NCBI GenBank assembly: GCA_015143295.1
Contig: CM026557.1
Coordinates: 31,567,965 to 31,631,964 of the forward strand
Source: Tetracentron sinense
Lineage: Eukaryota; Streptophyta; Magnoliopsida; Trochodendrales; Trochodendraceae
Direction: 5' to 3'
Length of the DNA: 64,000 nucleotides
The number at the start of each line of letters is the position of its first letter. Positions within the stretch are counted from its first letter, which is position 1. Positions 10,977-23,516 of this stretch are shown one piece after another. The notes beneath the pieces were generated by a model that did not search any database, was not told the origin of the DNA, and was given only the letters and a program-made list of their open reading frames with translations. A program made the translations under genes and the position numbers.

Positions 10977-12679
10977 ATAGGAATTTCGTCCCCGAAATTA
11001 GGATGCAACGCGAACGCGCTAGGATACTTTCCCCCACTTCATTTAGTCTTTACGATCCTTGGTGCCTAGTAGCGCTAAACACGTCCACCGGACACTTGAA
11101 TCCCATGTTGACCAATCCCTACGCTAGGCACACGTTACTCACAACTAAATCAACAATGCATAATAGTACACATAGAATATATGTAGGATGCTCATACACA
11201 TCTATAAACATATATCACATACTTTTGGCCATTTATAGATCGACACCTTGCATTGGGCGCGCCTTGCTCAACTGAGCCCACAAACTTAGAACCTAAGACA
11301 TGACAAAGGATTATCAATCCGGTGCCGACCAACACCTAACTAAGCACTCGCTTATTAGCAAGGCACCCTTGACTAACCATCATCAAGCCAATATATAAAT
11401 CATATGTATTACATAGATAGTATGTTAAATACAAGCAACACCTCACACTTCATTGAAATAGGGTATAATATACACATGAATTAGCCTTAACATACAATGT
11501 AGGTTTTTCTAGCATGAAACCCTAAGTTCGGTTGAGATTTCAACCGGCTTTCGACTAACAATAATTTGTTAGTCTACATTTAGGAGCAATAACAATTCCT
11601 AAGTATAACTTGAATCAAGCTCCTAACTATTCAATGAGCATATATTGCTTATGTAAGCGTATCATATCTATCCAAGTATACACATAATAGTATAATTATA
11701 CAATTGGTTTTCCTAGTGAAGCTAAGTTCTTCTGCTTGTTTTCAGGTATTAAATTAATGAGTAGTTTATCCAATTGAGTTATTTACGCAACTTCCTCTCA
11801 ATCTTGGGGACATGTATTATGCTTCTAAGATCTGCATGATGCATGTAGGATGTGTATGATGATTATGAAATCTATGAAGTGAATGATATGAATGATGCTC
11901 ATGAGATGCGGGATGCTTATGATGTGTATGAAGTGCGTGTCATGAACGATGCTTATGCCATGCATGATGCTTATGTTATGTATGAGTGTGCATGCCATGT
12001 ATGAAATGCATGTGGTCCTTGGAGTTTATAATTTTATTTATCATTTTGGACTAGGCATTGGTTCTAAAATGTGCTGCATAAAATACGCATCTGTATCTAG
12101 AAGCGTGCATCAACATCCCTAAGTTGGTTGAAATTTATTGATGTCCATATATGTTCCTACTAGTCGTGGGGTTATATGAACTTGCGTGGACTTATCATCC
12201 TACCGTGATGTGCGACTTATGCTTATTTGTGTTGCAATACGCATTAAGCGCACTTTAACGGATGAAATCTCACCGGATGCACATAACAGCATATACATCG
12301 AAACCTATGTCCCTTGTTCCGTAATGACTCTAAATCTACTAATCTTGCAAGACACAAGAATCTCCTATAGTCTCACTTGGAAGAAAATCCCTACCTAAAT
12401 CTAATAACATAATGTATGATAAGGGACCTACCCCCCCTAGTTAACTAACACCTAGGCTAGCCTCTAGCCTGAATATCACATCACTCATGGATCTAATTGG
12501 GAAACCCGTTCATCAAGCATTGGTTTTCACTTAGCATATAACATATAATATGCCAATCATATATATCATATAATACCACATAACAATTCAACACATAATC
12601 GTATTAGTATATAAAATTTTGGGTTTTCTAGCGTAAATGTACACTAACTCGGTTGAAATCAACCTGTTCTGGACAAAGA
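10977..12679 (-). other. Non-coding interior of element D
   Basis: About 1.7 kb between the polypurine tract and gag. No frame here resembles protease, RT, RNase H or integrase. The stretch 11820-12015 is an irregular run of GATGCTTATGA and ATGAATG words. The remainder looks like unique AT-rich spacer. Confidence 0.7.
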
Positions 12680-13402
12680 CTAAGTGATTTGTCTACATAG
12701 CACTTCTGAATATGTCTCATGTCTGAACATTGAGACTCGGTCCTTGAGGTATGCCTTCAACCCCCTCTCAAATTTCCGGGCTTTCATAGCCTCGGTTGCT
12801 ATCATATGTGGAGCAAATCTAGATAGCTCCGAAAACTTGGCTTCATAGGCCGCTACCGACATATTACCTTGCTCCAAGGTAATGAACTCAACTTCCATCT
12901 TTTCTTTCATCCCTATTGGGAAGTACTTCTTGTTGAAAACGTCCAAGAATTCCTCCCAAGTCCAGTCTTGACCTTGTCGGGTCAACTCTCGGGTCCGAAG
13001 TACGGATTTCCACTAATGGTCGGCCTCGCCTTCAAGCATAAAGGCGGCCCAAGTAACCTTCTCTGCCTCAGTAGGCGCCAACACGGAGAAGATCTTTTCT
13101 AATTGCCGAATCCATCCTTCGGCCACAAGCGGGTCAATACTCCCACAAAAGGTTGGATGCCTCATCCTCCGAAAAGCCTCTATTCCGGCTTGTGCTCGAT
13201 TAGGAGGAGCCGGTCTAAGTGCGGCATTAGGCGGAGTGGCCGGTTGCCTCGCCGCTAGCATAGCCAAGGTCTCGGCTATTGAGGCAAAAGCTTGGGCAAA
13301 ATCGGGTTGATCATCACCCGATGGAGCATCACCTCCATTGCCCCTCGTGTTGTACCCGCGACCCCGGGTATTGCGTCTCATGATTTCTCCTGAGAACAAC
13401 AA
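12680..13402 (-). pseudogene. gag of element D (fossil)
   Basis: Reads from the primer-binding side inward. N-terminal part RRNTRGRGYNTRGNGG and DFAQAFASIAETLAMLAARQ; then RRMRHPTFCGSIDPLVAEGW and the gag domain with WTWEEFLDVFNKKYFP, VEFITLEQGNMSVAAYEAKF and ARKFERGLKAYLKDRV. This is a Ty3/gypsy capsid gene close to that of B, but less decayed. It is broken at least once. No zinc knuckle or downstream pol could be seen. Confidence 0.85.
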
Positions 13403-13688
13403 TACAACATGAGTCTAACTTGGATACGCATTTAGCACAAATTTCGCAATTCACTCAATACATATTCATCAAGCATATTTAATAAGCACAACACAATTAA
13501 TGCACACATGGTATACAACACAACATCATCCATACAATCTGTGTTCTTAGCGTAGGACTCTAAGTTTGGTTGAGATTCAACCTATTTTGACTAGGACTAA
13601 CTTGTTAGTCCATATTTGGAATACAACTAATGCCTTGTTCAATTATGGGCTCTAGTACTACGCTACCCTAGGGACTCTAATACCTAGA

Positions 13689-13700
13689 GCTCTGATACCA
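13689..13700 (-). other. Primer-binding site of element D (initiator tRNA-Met type)
   Basis: On the minus strand TGGTATCAGAGC, an exact match to the usual tRNA-Met primer site, four bases inside the LTR edge. Confidence 0.88.
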
Positions 13701-13994
13701 GCTCTGTCGTGCCCCAAAATACCCCTTAGGAGTTAAGGGATACTTTAGGTGTGACTATACGTACCTGCCAAACCATCCTGTAATGAATAAGATAATTACA
13801 TTACTAGACAATGATAATCAGAGCGCGGAAGCTAAACATAAATGCGGAAGTGTAAACTAACTTTTTCTTTTCTTCTAAGATTTTCAGAATAGTATTCCAA
13901 GTTAACATATATACAAAACATGTCTAAGTCTAAGGTGGACAGACCCACCTATCAAAATGTCAAAATACATAAAAGACCCTCTCGTACTCTCCCC

Positions 13995-14126
13995 TCAACA
14001 GTAGTCGAGGTATGGCCACACGTTAAGGTCTCGGTCCGCCTGAGACTGCAATGGGATAGACGGCTCTCTCTCCTCGATATACTCTTCCGCGACCCAAGGC
14101 TCTGGGTCGAGGGCTCCCTCAGTACC
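13995..14126 (-). other. Short acidic frame, D right LTR
   Basis: Same 132-base frame as 8497-8628, open to the same stop, with a few substitutions. Confidence 0.6.
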
Positions 14127-14424
14127 TGCCGACATGAAAGTACGGCTAAGCATGGAATACTCAGCGAGTACAAGCTACTAGCTATCCATAACAATAATAA
14201 ACATGCAAGGAGTAGTACAATACCCATCATCAGTTCCAGGCAATAGTAAAATCATAGAATTAGACAATATTAAACATGGAGCAATATTGTCATCTTGATG
14301 TGCATCAATACAAAAACGCCGATAAAACTCATGCTTGAAAACCCGTTTCCATGTCTCGGTATGCATTATAGAAATCATGTATGCGTGCATGCATGAATGT
14401 CTTGTCATCATCTTGAAACCTTGC

Positions 14425-14785
14425 ATCTTGTGAGCCAGAGGCTAGCACCCAAATCTCCCTGAGCTGCCAACCTCCTTGATATGAAGGGTTTTCTTGTGAG
14501 CCAGAAGCTAGTACCTGAATGTCCCTGGGCTACCAACCTCCTTGACAATATGTGTTTTAGGGGTTTTCTGGTGAGCCAGAGGCTAGTACCCGAATGTCCC
14601 TGGGCTACCAACCTCCTTAACAATATGTGATTTTTATTACTTGTTTAGTTTTCTTTTGAGCCAGAGGCTAGTACCCGAATGTCCCTGGGCTACCAACCTC
14701 CTTGACAATATGTGTTTTAGGGGTTTTCTTGTGAGCTAGAGGCTAGTACCCGAATTTCCCTGGGCTACCAACCTCCTTGACATGC
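14425..14785 (-). repeat. Hairpin minisatellite, D right LTR (5 units)
   Basis: Same unit as 8925-9215 but with five copies. Shows copy-number change since insertion. Confidence 0.88.
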
Positions 14786-15652
14786 AATATTTTCTTGTTG
14801 TTATTATATACATATGCAATTGAAATCGCGGTTCATGCTAACATGCGTGCTCGTGTATGTGTCAATAGTGACCATCGTGGAATGAGGATAGCAAGAGAGA
14901 TATGGCATCATAATTCGATTCATCATATAAGCATAGGAGAACTTAAGAAATTTGCACATTACTTGATCAATTCATCATTCATAAGAGTACATGCATGAGG
15001 CCTATTTCCATTTTCTTCATTCAAGTCATTATTTCATAGTTTAGGTATTTTGTCAAACACTTAGCATGCAAGTTTCCTCCATAGTTCATCTTCTTATTTT
15101 TAGTGCATATTTTCCATCCAATAATCATCCTCCATTTTTCCATTACACAAACCACACATCATACATTCGGCATCCCATCGCCTCAATCAATCTCCCATCC
15201 ACACATCCATATCCTTTTTCCTTTTCTTGTTTATAATTATTAGAATGATACATTTTACAAGGAAGGAAACCTACTAACATGAATCACATTTCACATAAAA
15301 AGCCTAGATTATCGCTAGGGAAAGTTAGTAGGGTGTACTAACTTTGAAGAAGAGAAGAAAACCCTTGAAAAACGTTGTGGAGAACGCTGCCCTAGCTTGG
15401 AATGGGACTCCACACGTGCTTGAGGTTGGATTTGAGAGATCCAAGCTTTTGAGATGGTCATGGGTTCCAAAACCCCTTGATTCTCTCAAGTTGATGCCCT
15501 AGGGCGAAAACCCCTTCTCTCCTCTCTCACTCCCTCTCAAAATATGGCTAAGGGTGTTTATGAACACCCTTGGCTCGAGCCAACCCTTAAAAATAAGGGT
15601 GGAGTGGTCAAAAGACCAAAAAAACCCCTAAAAAAATTTCTGAAAATCGCGT

Positions 15653-15746
15653 AGGACCGATAGATGACCGATTTACCGGTAGTGGACCGATCGATCGGTG
15701 CTTATGACCGATCTACCGGTAGTGGACCGATCTCTCGGTCTTGACT
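15653..15746 (-). repeat. Palindrome array in D right LTR
   Basis: ACCGATTTACCGGT, ACCGATCGATCGGT and relatives, as in the left LTR, preceded by one extra partial ACCGATAGATG copy. Confidence 0.88.
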
Positions 15747-16539
15747 GGTGCTACAGAACGCACTTCAGTAATTTGGTCATAACTTTTGACTCGTTGCTCT
15801 GATTTTGGTGATTCAACTTGCGTTAGATTCCTCTTTCAAAGAGGAACAACTTTCATGTTTTGAGAAAATTATAATTATTCTTTATTCATGGACAAAAATT
15901 CCCCCAAAGCTGATTGGTCTGCAATGGGTTGCGACAGCCCAAATTTCAGCCGACCCGATTTTGGACATCCCACTTTTGACTCAACCCCGACTCAAAATCA
16001 GGGAAAGTGATCAACATGAAACTTGAAGAGGGTTCTAATACCTTTCCAAAAATTCAGTAATCACTCAATTCTGAGCAAAGATGACTAAAAGAGAGCCCTT
16101 TAAAGTCGAGGTAAATGCCGAAACATACCTTTTCGACACCTAGAATTCCTCGAGTGTTTTCATACTCTTTTCCCCTTGTGTCCAACACCCTACTCACACC
16201 TCATAAATCATTCTCCATAAGTCTTTAACTCATCTCAATGATCATTAAATTCACACCGACATGCATGAGAGGCTCCGGCCTCTCTATGCCTCATGCACTA
16301 GCACTATTCACCAACAACCCATTGAAACACTTAGGGTATTTGTACCCTTGATTTCACTTACTTAGAGTATCTTTACACTCTCTTTTTATGACTCAAACCA
16401 TGTACCTAAAACCCTCAATTGACTAATCATAATATCAAGAACACAATGGGAGGCCTTAGGCCTTCACACATACCATACAAGGGCGCCTTTCACTGGCACT
16501 ATTCAGAGTATAGTGAACTTGAATTTCCGGGGTTCTACA

Positions 16540-17041
16540 AGTTCGGCAGACTTCTCAGTAGGGGTCTTCACAAACATTTGCTTCTGGACCCGCACAGCCC
16601 ACACAAACCACACAGTAGCCTTGCAAGGCGAACCAGAGCCAGGTCTTTGCCTTGACAGAATGGGACACGCGTGTATCAGATGATGTCGTGCAAGGTATAC
16701 TATAATGCTAAAGTTTTTAAGCTGTGAATGCTTGTTGTTATGTGATATATTTGCTTAGTTTTACAATAGGTTACTGATATATGATACGTATTCTTGCTTG
16801 AAATCTTTTGATGTTAGTTGTTCAATACATAGGCACACTATTAGTAAATGAATGTCTAGCGCGAGTGTTGATCGACACGGGATCTACTCATTCCTTCATT
16901 TTGCCTAGTTTTGCGAAGGGATTTTCATCCGAACTGAGTTGTCTACGTCAGGAGTTGACCATTTCTACTCCGCTTGGCAAGTCGGTTGATATGAACCGGA
17001 TATACAAGGATTGTATAGTCCAAGTTGGGCAGCATGAGTTG
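16540..17041 (+). pseudogene. End of gag and protease of element B (fossil)
   Basis: Resumes B after D (AGTTC duplication at 16540-16544). The first 150 bases look like the end of gag. From about 16815 a retropepsin-like frame shows VLIDTGSTHSFILPSFAKG, with the DTG catalytic triad of aspartic proteases, followed by LTISTPLGKSVDMNRIY. It is then split by solo LTR E and resumes at 20326. Confidence 0.85.
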
Positions 17042-17337
17042 TGTAACACCCCAAAATACCCCTAGGAGTTAGGATACTTTGGCGACATGACTTGTACTTA
17101 AAACTAACCTGCAAAGAGTATATAAGGCATTCAAAATAGTGAACTAAAAATTTCTTTAATGACTTAACTATATTCCATGTGCAATTGATTACAATAATTG
17201 AATAAGATTTACAACATGAACATGAACTCCTTAACTTGAGTCCCAACTCAAGTGAGACAAACATCCCCGGACACAAGAACCCAAAATACATGTCTCTCAC
17301 TCATCTCAACCATTGGCCATGCCAAGACTCCGAATAT

Positions 17338-17421
17338 CTAGGTAACCATCCGAATAACTTCCTGCTCTTCCTGAGCTACCTCGATCCAAATGACCAGAGT
17401 CCATATCTCGTATAGTGTACC
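17338..17421 (-). other. Short frame in LTR E (diverged)
   Basis: Begins at the CAGCAG/GT junction in the usual phase; 27 codons. Contains IWIEVAQEEQEV where other families have PWVEEEYIEE. The weakest member of the set. Confidence 0.4.
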
Positions 17422-17764
17422 TGCTGACATAAAAGTACGGCTAAGTATGGAATACTCAGCGAGTACAACCTACTAGCTAACAATAGTAATAACGATAACA
17501 TAACATTCGTGGTACTGTTCATCATTATATCCATGTATACAAAATCAGAGTGCGGAAGCAATAACAAATAACAAGTATAATCTTGAACATCATAGTTAAA
17601 TTTATACCTTAGGTTCATGCTTTAACTAAAACATATTTCACTTACCTTGTGATTCTTGTAATTTACACTTTACATCTAATGCTTCTTGTGGGTTCCTTAC
17701 ATGACTTATGAGATTATTCTTGTCTTGTGAGAATCATGCATGTCTGCTTGTTTACTTGCTTTCT

Positions 17765-18180
17765 TGTTTAACTAGTACCTGAACTATGAAATGGACGGAC
17801 ATACTAGGTTCTTGGCTTGCTTGACTAATGCTCGGACTACAATGGAACGAAACACATTAGCCTAATGTGTTGACTTGACTAGTGCCCGGACTAGGGTGGA
17901 ACGGAACACACTAGTTATTCTTGCTTGACTAATGCCCAGACTATAATGGAATGAAACACATTAGTCTCCTTGCCTTGCCTTGACTAGTGCCCGGACTATG
18001 GTGGAACAGAACACACTAGTATTCTTGCTTACTAATGCCCAGACTATGATTGAATGGAATACATTAGTATCTTGACTTGTTTTACTACTGCCCGGACTAT
18101 AATGGAACGGAACACTCTAATAAATTTACTTGCTTAGCTAATGCCCGGACTATGATGGAACCAAACACATTACCCTCATG
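17765..18180 (-). repeat. Hairpin minisatellite 1 in LTR E, with co-varying stems
   Basis: Eight units of about 40 bp spaced 50-60 bp, consensus CTAATGCCCGGACTATGATGG then ACACATTAG, seen on the plus strand. Outer arms pair: TAATG with CATTA in several units, TAGTG with CACTA in others, and TAGTA with TACTA in the first. One unit (about 18080) does not pair fully. Confidence 0.85.
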
Positions 18181-18194
18181 TTATTCTTGCTTGT

Positions 18195-18515
18195 TTGACT
18201 TGTTTAACTTGTGAGCCAGGTATGACATATCATAGGATATGCCATACCCTTGACATTCATGCTTGTTTGACTTGTGAGTCAGGTATGACATATCTTGCGA
18301 TATGCCCTACCCTTGACATTCATGCTTGTTTGACTTGTGAGCCAGGTATGACATATCTTGCGATATGCCCTACCCTTGACATTTATGCTTGTTTGACTTG
18401 TGAGCCAGGTATGACATATCTTGCGATATGCCCTACCCTTGACATTCATGCTTGTTTGCTTGTGAGCCAGGTATGACATATCCTAAGGTTATGCCCTACC
18501 CTTGAAATTCATGCT
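18195..18515 (-). repeat. Hairpin minisatellite 2 in LTR E (63-bp unit)
   Basis: Five copies of a 63-bp unit containing GGTATGACATATC and GATATGCCCTACC around a 4-base loop; 11 of 13 arm positions pair. The unit length is a multiple of three, which keeps frames open on both strands. Confidence 0.9.
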
Positions 18516-19565
18516 TGTCGTAAATTCACATTTCTTGTTCTTGTTGTTTTCTTATATACATACACTTGAAAAGCCGATTCATGCATGCATGGGTGCTTGT
18601 GGGTGTAATTTGTGAACATCATAATAGCATGGAAAAATTGAGGAAAATATATGACATTTGAACAATTATAGGCACATGAGAGATTTAAGGCATTCATAAA
18701 ACATATCATCATTTTTTTAAAATTCTTAGGGAAGTATCCCTATCTCATATCTTATAAATTAGGTTTCACATTTTACACATGTATTTAATCAAACACATTG
18801 CATGCCACATTTTCTTCATTTTCATTCAATTGTTCTTAGCTTTAGGTTTTTACCTTATTCATGCATTTTGTCAAAAACTTGGTATACAACTTATTTCTAA
18901 ACATTTATGTGAGTTCTTAGTTCATACATTTCATCCATAATACACGTGTGTTCGTTATGTGTAAGATGCATGTCCACCATCTTCCAACATACATCCATCA
19001 TATCCATATGGCATCCATCGCCTTAACCACACATTAACACATCTACAACTTCGTCTTTATTTTTTTTAAATTTCGGAATTTAATAAAAAAAAATCAAGAA
19101 AATGATGAACTAAAGGAATCTACAAGAATGCTTTTAAAATAAACCTAGGTTATTACTAAAGTAGTTAGTAGGGGGTACTAACCTTGAGATCAAGGCTTGA
19201 TCTTGAAGAAAAATCTTGGATTAGAACCTCAAATGGTAGGGGAGGACCCTTGCTTGAAGGATGCTTGATTTGGGGAAGAAAACCCTTGAAAAATGCCATG
19301 GAAAATGCTGCCCTAGCTTGGAGAAGGAACTCCACACGTGCTTGAGGGTGGATTTGAGAAATCCAAGCTTTTGGGATGATCTTGGGTTCTCAAACCCTTG
19401 ATCTCTCTCAAGTTGATGCCCTAGGAGAAAGCCTCTTTTCTCCTCTCTTCCTCCCTCTCAAAATATTGCTAAGGGTGTTTATGAACACCCTTGGCTCGAG
19501 CCAACCCTTAAAAATAAGGGTGGAGTGGCCAAAAAACCCTTGATGAAATTTCTGCAAAACGCGAA

Positions 19566-19702
19566 GGACCGCTCGATACCGATCTACATGTAGTGGACCG
19601 ATCGACTGGTACTTATGACCAAGCTACCGGTAGTGGACCGAGCGATCGGTGTTTATGACCGAGCTCTCGGTAGTGGACCAAGCTCTCTGTAGTGACCGGT
19701 GC
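19566..19702 (-). repeat. Palindrome array in LTR E
   Basis: ACCGATCTACATGTAGTGG, ACCGATCGACTGGT, ACCGAGCGATCGGT and ACCGAGCTCTCGGT follow each other within 140 bases. Same position and type as in A and D. Confidence 0.88.
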
Positions 19703-20325
19703 TCTGCAGATTTTTGCTATTTTTCCCTATTTTGGTATTTCGGCCATAACTTCTGACTCCCTTATCGGATTTTGACGATTCAACTTGTGTTGGATTTTTC
19801 TTTCAAAGAGGAACAACTTTGATTTTTATAAGAATTCAAATTTTAAGTTTTAATTTACCAAAAATGGTTCTAAAGATGACTGATATGCAAATGGGTTTCA
19901 TCAACCCATTTTTGTAGCAGATCCAATTTCAGAAATCGGACGGTTGACTTAACCTCGACTCAAAATCAAGAAGAGTGGTCAACATGAACTTCAAAGAGGT
20001 TTCTAATATGGTTCTAATGGTTCAAGAATCACTTGATTCTGATAAGAGGTGAGAAAACTAGACTTCTCTCAAGTTGAGGATAATGTTAAGACGTTCCTCT
20101 TGACACTTATGTTATTTTCATACCTCATCTATTTTGAATCCAACCTCTACTCCATTCTCATAACTCACAATCCTAGGTTCTTAAACCCACTAAGGTAATC
20201 CGCTAGGCACAAACCATATGCATGGGAGGCCTGGCTACTAGAAATTCCCTTGAATTGACACTGTTCACAACACTATTCACAACTCTACTCACATGAACAG
20301 TGTATGTGAAATTCGGGACTCTACA

Positions 20326-23300
20326 AGTTTCCGGTCGATCTGATCATCCTTGAGTTCCAAGACCTAGACTTTGATGTCATTCTCGGGATGGATTAGCTTG
20401 CTGCATACCACAAACATGTGGCATGCTTTGAGAATATGGTGAATTTTAAACCAGAGGGTATTTCACTTTCGAGGGCTACGAAGGAAGACATAGCCCATTT
20501 TGTGGCTCTCAGTCTCTCGAATTCGGAAGTATAAGACTCCTCAGCCATCCCAGTGGTGAGTGAGTATTTGGATGTATTTCTTGAGGACTTGCCAGGATTG
20601 CCTCCAGACAGGGAGATAGAGTTTGCAATAGAGCTTACCCCAGGTACGGCTCCAATTTCTAAGGCTCCGTACAGGATGGCCTCAATTGAATTGAAAGAAT
20701 TGAAGGAGCAGATAGAAGAGTTACAACAACTTGGTTTCATCCAACTAAGTGTGTCACCATGGGGGTTACTAGTACTCTTCGTGATGAAGAAGGATGAGTC
20801 GATGAGGATGTGCATCAACTACAAACAGTTGAATAAGGTTACCATTAAAAATCGTTATCCATTGCCACGGATAAACGATTTGTTTGACCAACTGAAGGGA
20901 GCAAGGTTCTTCTCCAAGATTGATCTTCGATCAAGCTATCATCAGTTGAAGATTAAGGCCAAAGATGTTCCAAAGACTGCCTTTAGGACTCGGTACGGAC
21001 ACTAGGAGTTCCTATTTATACCTTTTGATCTGACGAACGTGTCAGTTACTTTTATGCACCTGATGAACAGGGTGTTCAAGCCTTGTCTGGATCGATGCGT
21101 CATTGTTTTCATCGATGACATACTGGTGTATTCTTAGACAAGGGAGGATCATGATAGAGACCTTCGCTTTACACATGAGACTCTCCGGGAGCATAGTCTA
21201 TATGCTAAGTTGAGCAAGTGTGAGTTTTGGTTGGAAAATGTGACATTCCTTGGTCACATAGTATTTACCGAGGGTATCTCAGTCGATCCGATGAAGTTAG
21301 AGATAGTGATGAGCTGGGATTGACCCAAGAGTGTTACCGAGATTCACAGTTTCCTCGGTTTTGAAGGCTACTACTGAAGATTCGTAGAGGGGTTCTCCAG
21401 CTTAGTGGCACCTCTCACATACTTGACACAGAAAAATGCTCAGTTTTCTTGGAGTGAGAAGTGCGAAGCGAGCTTTACAGAGTTGAAGAAGAGGCTTACT
21501 ACAGCCCCCGTTCTCACAGTACCATCTGGGAGTGGAGGTTTCGTGGTTTACATTGAGGCCTCGAATATCGGGCTAGGATGTGTTCTTATGCAGTGTGGGA
21601 ATGTTATTGCCTATGCTTCCTGAAAGTTGAAGGACCATGAAAAGAACTATCCCACTCACAAATTAGAGTTGGCCGCGGTAGTATTCGCGTTAAAGATTTG
21701 GCGGCATTACCTTAATGGGGAAGAGTTTAAAGTTTTCATGGATCACAAAAGCTTAAAATACCTGTTTTCCCAAAAGGAGTTGAATATGCGACAACGTCAA
21801 TGGATGGAATTCTTGAAGGACTATGAGTGTTCTATCCAGTACCATCCAGGTAAGGCTAACGTGGTGGCAGACGCATTGAGCAGGAAACCTACTAGACTTG
21901 TGGCTCACATGATTATTCACGAGTGGAAGAAGTTGGAGGTCATGGAAAACCTCGATACCAGCTTCAATATTCCTACCTTTGGGCCAGTCATGTCTAACCT
22001 CACAGTCTGGCCTTATATCCAAGTTCGGATCCGGGAGTTGTAGGATTCGGATGCGGAGCTACTTGCTTACAGAGATAAGGTGATTAGCAAGTGGAGTGAT
22101 GAGTTCTCTTTGAATGGTAATGGAGCAATCACATTTATGTGTTCCTGCGGATGCGGAATTGAAGAGCGAGATCTCGAATGAAGCTCACCGGTCCAAGTAC
22201 ACTGTGCATCCTGGTGATACGAAGATGTACCAGAACTTGAAGAGGCACTATTGGTGGCCGAACATAAAGAGGGAAGTTGCGGAGTATGTGTCAAGATGAT
22301 TGGTATGCCAATAGGGGAAGGCCGAGCATATGAGGCCAGCAAGGCTTTTACAATCCCTTCCGATTCCCGAGTGGAAGCAGGAAAACATCTCTATGGATTT
22401 CATCATTGGATTGCCAAGGACGGTGAAAAACTCAGATACCATTTGGGTGGTGGTTGACTGTCTAACAAAGTCCGCTCATTTCTTGCTATATCGGACTACG
22501 TTCAACTTGAACCAACTTGCAGCACTATACATCAAAGAAGTGGTTTGGTTGCACAGGGTGCTAGTGAGCATTGTTTCAGATCGGGATCCGAGATTCAGTT
22601 CTAGGTTCTGGAAGAGCTTTCAGAGCGCTATGGTTTCCCGTTTGGACTTTAGCACAGCTTTTCATCCTCAGACAGATGGGTAGACCGAGAGAGTGAACCA
22701 GATTATAGAGGATATACTCTGAGCTTGCATGTTGGACTTCCAAGGCAGTTGGGAGGATCACTTGTCGTTGGTTGAGTTCGCCTACAATAAAAGTTATCAG
22801 GTGAGCATCCAAATGGCACCTTTCGAGGCTTTGTATGGTCAAAGTTGTCAATCTCCTCTATACTGGGATGAAGTTGGCGAGAGGAAAGTAATGGGCCTCG
22901 AGTTGATCGAGCAGATCGCGGATAGAGACAAGATCATCAAGGAAAGGTTGAAGATGGCTCAGGACAGGCAGAAAAGCTATGCCGACACCCGTAGGTGAGA
23001 TCTTGAGTTCCACGTTGACGAAATGGTATTTGTTAAGGTTTTGCCGATAAAGGTTGTTATGAGGTTTGACAAAAGAGGAAAGCTCAGTCCGAGGTTGCGG
23101 GTCCGTTTAAGATCATCACTCGAGTTGGTGAGGTTGCTTATCGGGTTGCTCTACCCACCCACTTGGCGGCAATCCACAACGTATTTCATGTGTCCATGCT
23201 TCGAAAGTATATCCCAGATCCTTCCCATGTTATAGATTTTGATCTGTTGGAAATTCGGGAGGATATCACATTAGTGGAAGAGCCAGTTCAGATTTTGGAC

Positions 23301-23432
23301 TGTAGAGATCAAGTTTTGTACAACAAGGTTATTCCCTTAGTTCTTGTTCGATGACAACATCATGCTAGAGAATAATCTACATGGGAGTGCAAAGCCGAAG
23401 TAAAAGAAAAGTACCCTCATTTATTTGTATAA
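20326..23432 (+). pseudogene. pol of element B: protease end, RT, RNase H, integrase (fossil)
   Basis: Continues the B polyprotein after solo LTR E. In order: protease tail DLIILEFQDLDFDVILGMD; RT from about 20553 ([51 protein letters not shown]) with the catalytic region near 21100; RNase H from about 21530; HHCC and integrase core from about 22150 ([23 protein letters not shown]); and a C-terminal region to about 23430. It resembles the element A pol throughout. Broken many times over; no single frame spans it. Confidence 0.92.
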
Positions 23433-23503
23433 TTGATATTTTCATGTAAAATTTGTTCCTTACTATCCCTATGTATCATTCTAATTTCGAGGACAAAATT
23501 TCT

Positions 23504-23516
23504 GTAAGGAGGAGAA
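23504..23516 (+). other. Polypurine tract of element B
   Basis: TAAGGAGGAGAA directly before TGTAGAACACC. Confidence 0.75.

Larger units (their letters stand above)
8207..16539 (-). mobile_element. Element D: gag-only, non-autonomous Ty3/gypsy derivative
   Basis: Complete minus-strand LTR element of 8,333 bp with two long LTRs, a primer-binding site, a polypurine tract and an exact 5-bp target duplication, inserted in the gag of B. The 2.7 kb interior carries only a gag-like frame and about 1.7 kb without recognisable coding sequence. There is no RT, RNase H or integrase, so it must have moved using enzymes from an autonomous relative. The LTRs are nearly identical (about 10 differences in the first 620 bases compared), so it is young. 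Confidence 0.93.
13705..16539 (-). repeat. LTR of D, right copy (5' LTR in element orientation)
   Basis: Runs TGTCGTGCCCC to GGGGTTCTACA on the plus strand, 2,835 bp. It aligns along its length with 8207-10963. The length difference of 78 bp is largely one extra minisatellite unit. Confidence 0.93.
17042..20325 (-). repeat. Solo LTR E (3,284 bp)
   Basis: Plus-strand ends TGTAACACCCC and GGGACTCTACA, that is TG...CA, reversed. Flanks AGTTG and AGTTT agree at four of five bases, fitting an aged 5-bp target duplication. No interior or second LTR follows, so recombination between LTRs probably removed the rest. Inserted in the protease part of B. Contains the palindrome array, two hairpin minisatellites and the conserved CTGAGTATTCCATACTTAG block. 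Confidence 0.9.

Noticed and set aside
10913-11275. Frame of 120 codons crossing the D LTR/interior edge
   Set aside because: Crosses the polypurine tract on the opposite strand; no domain seen.
18195-18479. Frames open on both strands over a 21-residue peptide repeat
   Set aside because: The repeat unit is 63 bp, a multiple of three with no stop in these frames, so the openness follows from the repeat. No start context or relatives support a protein.
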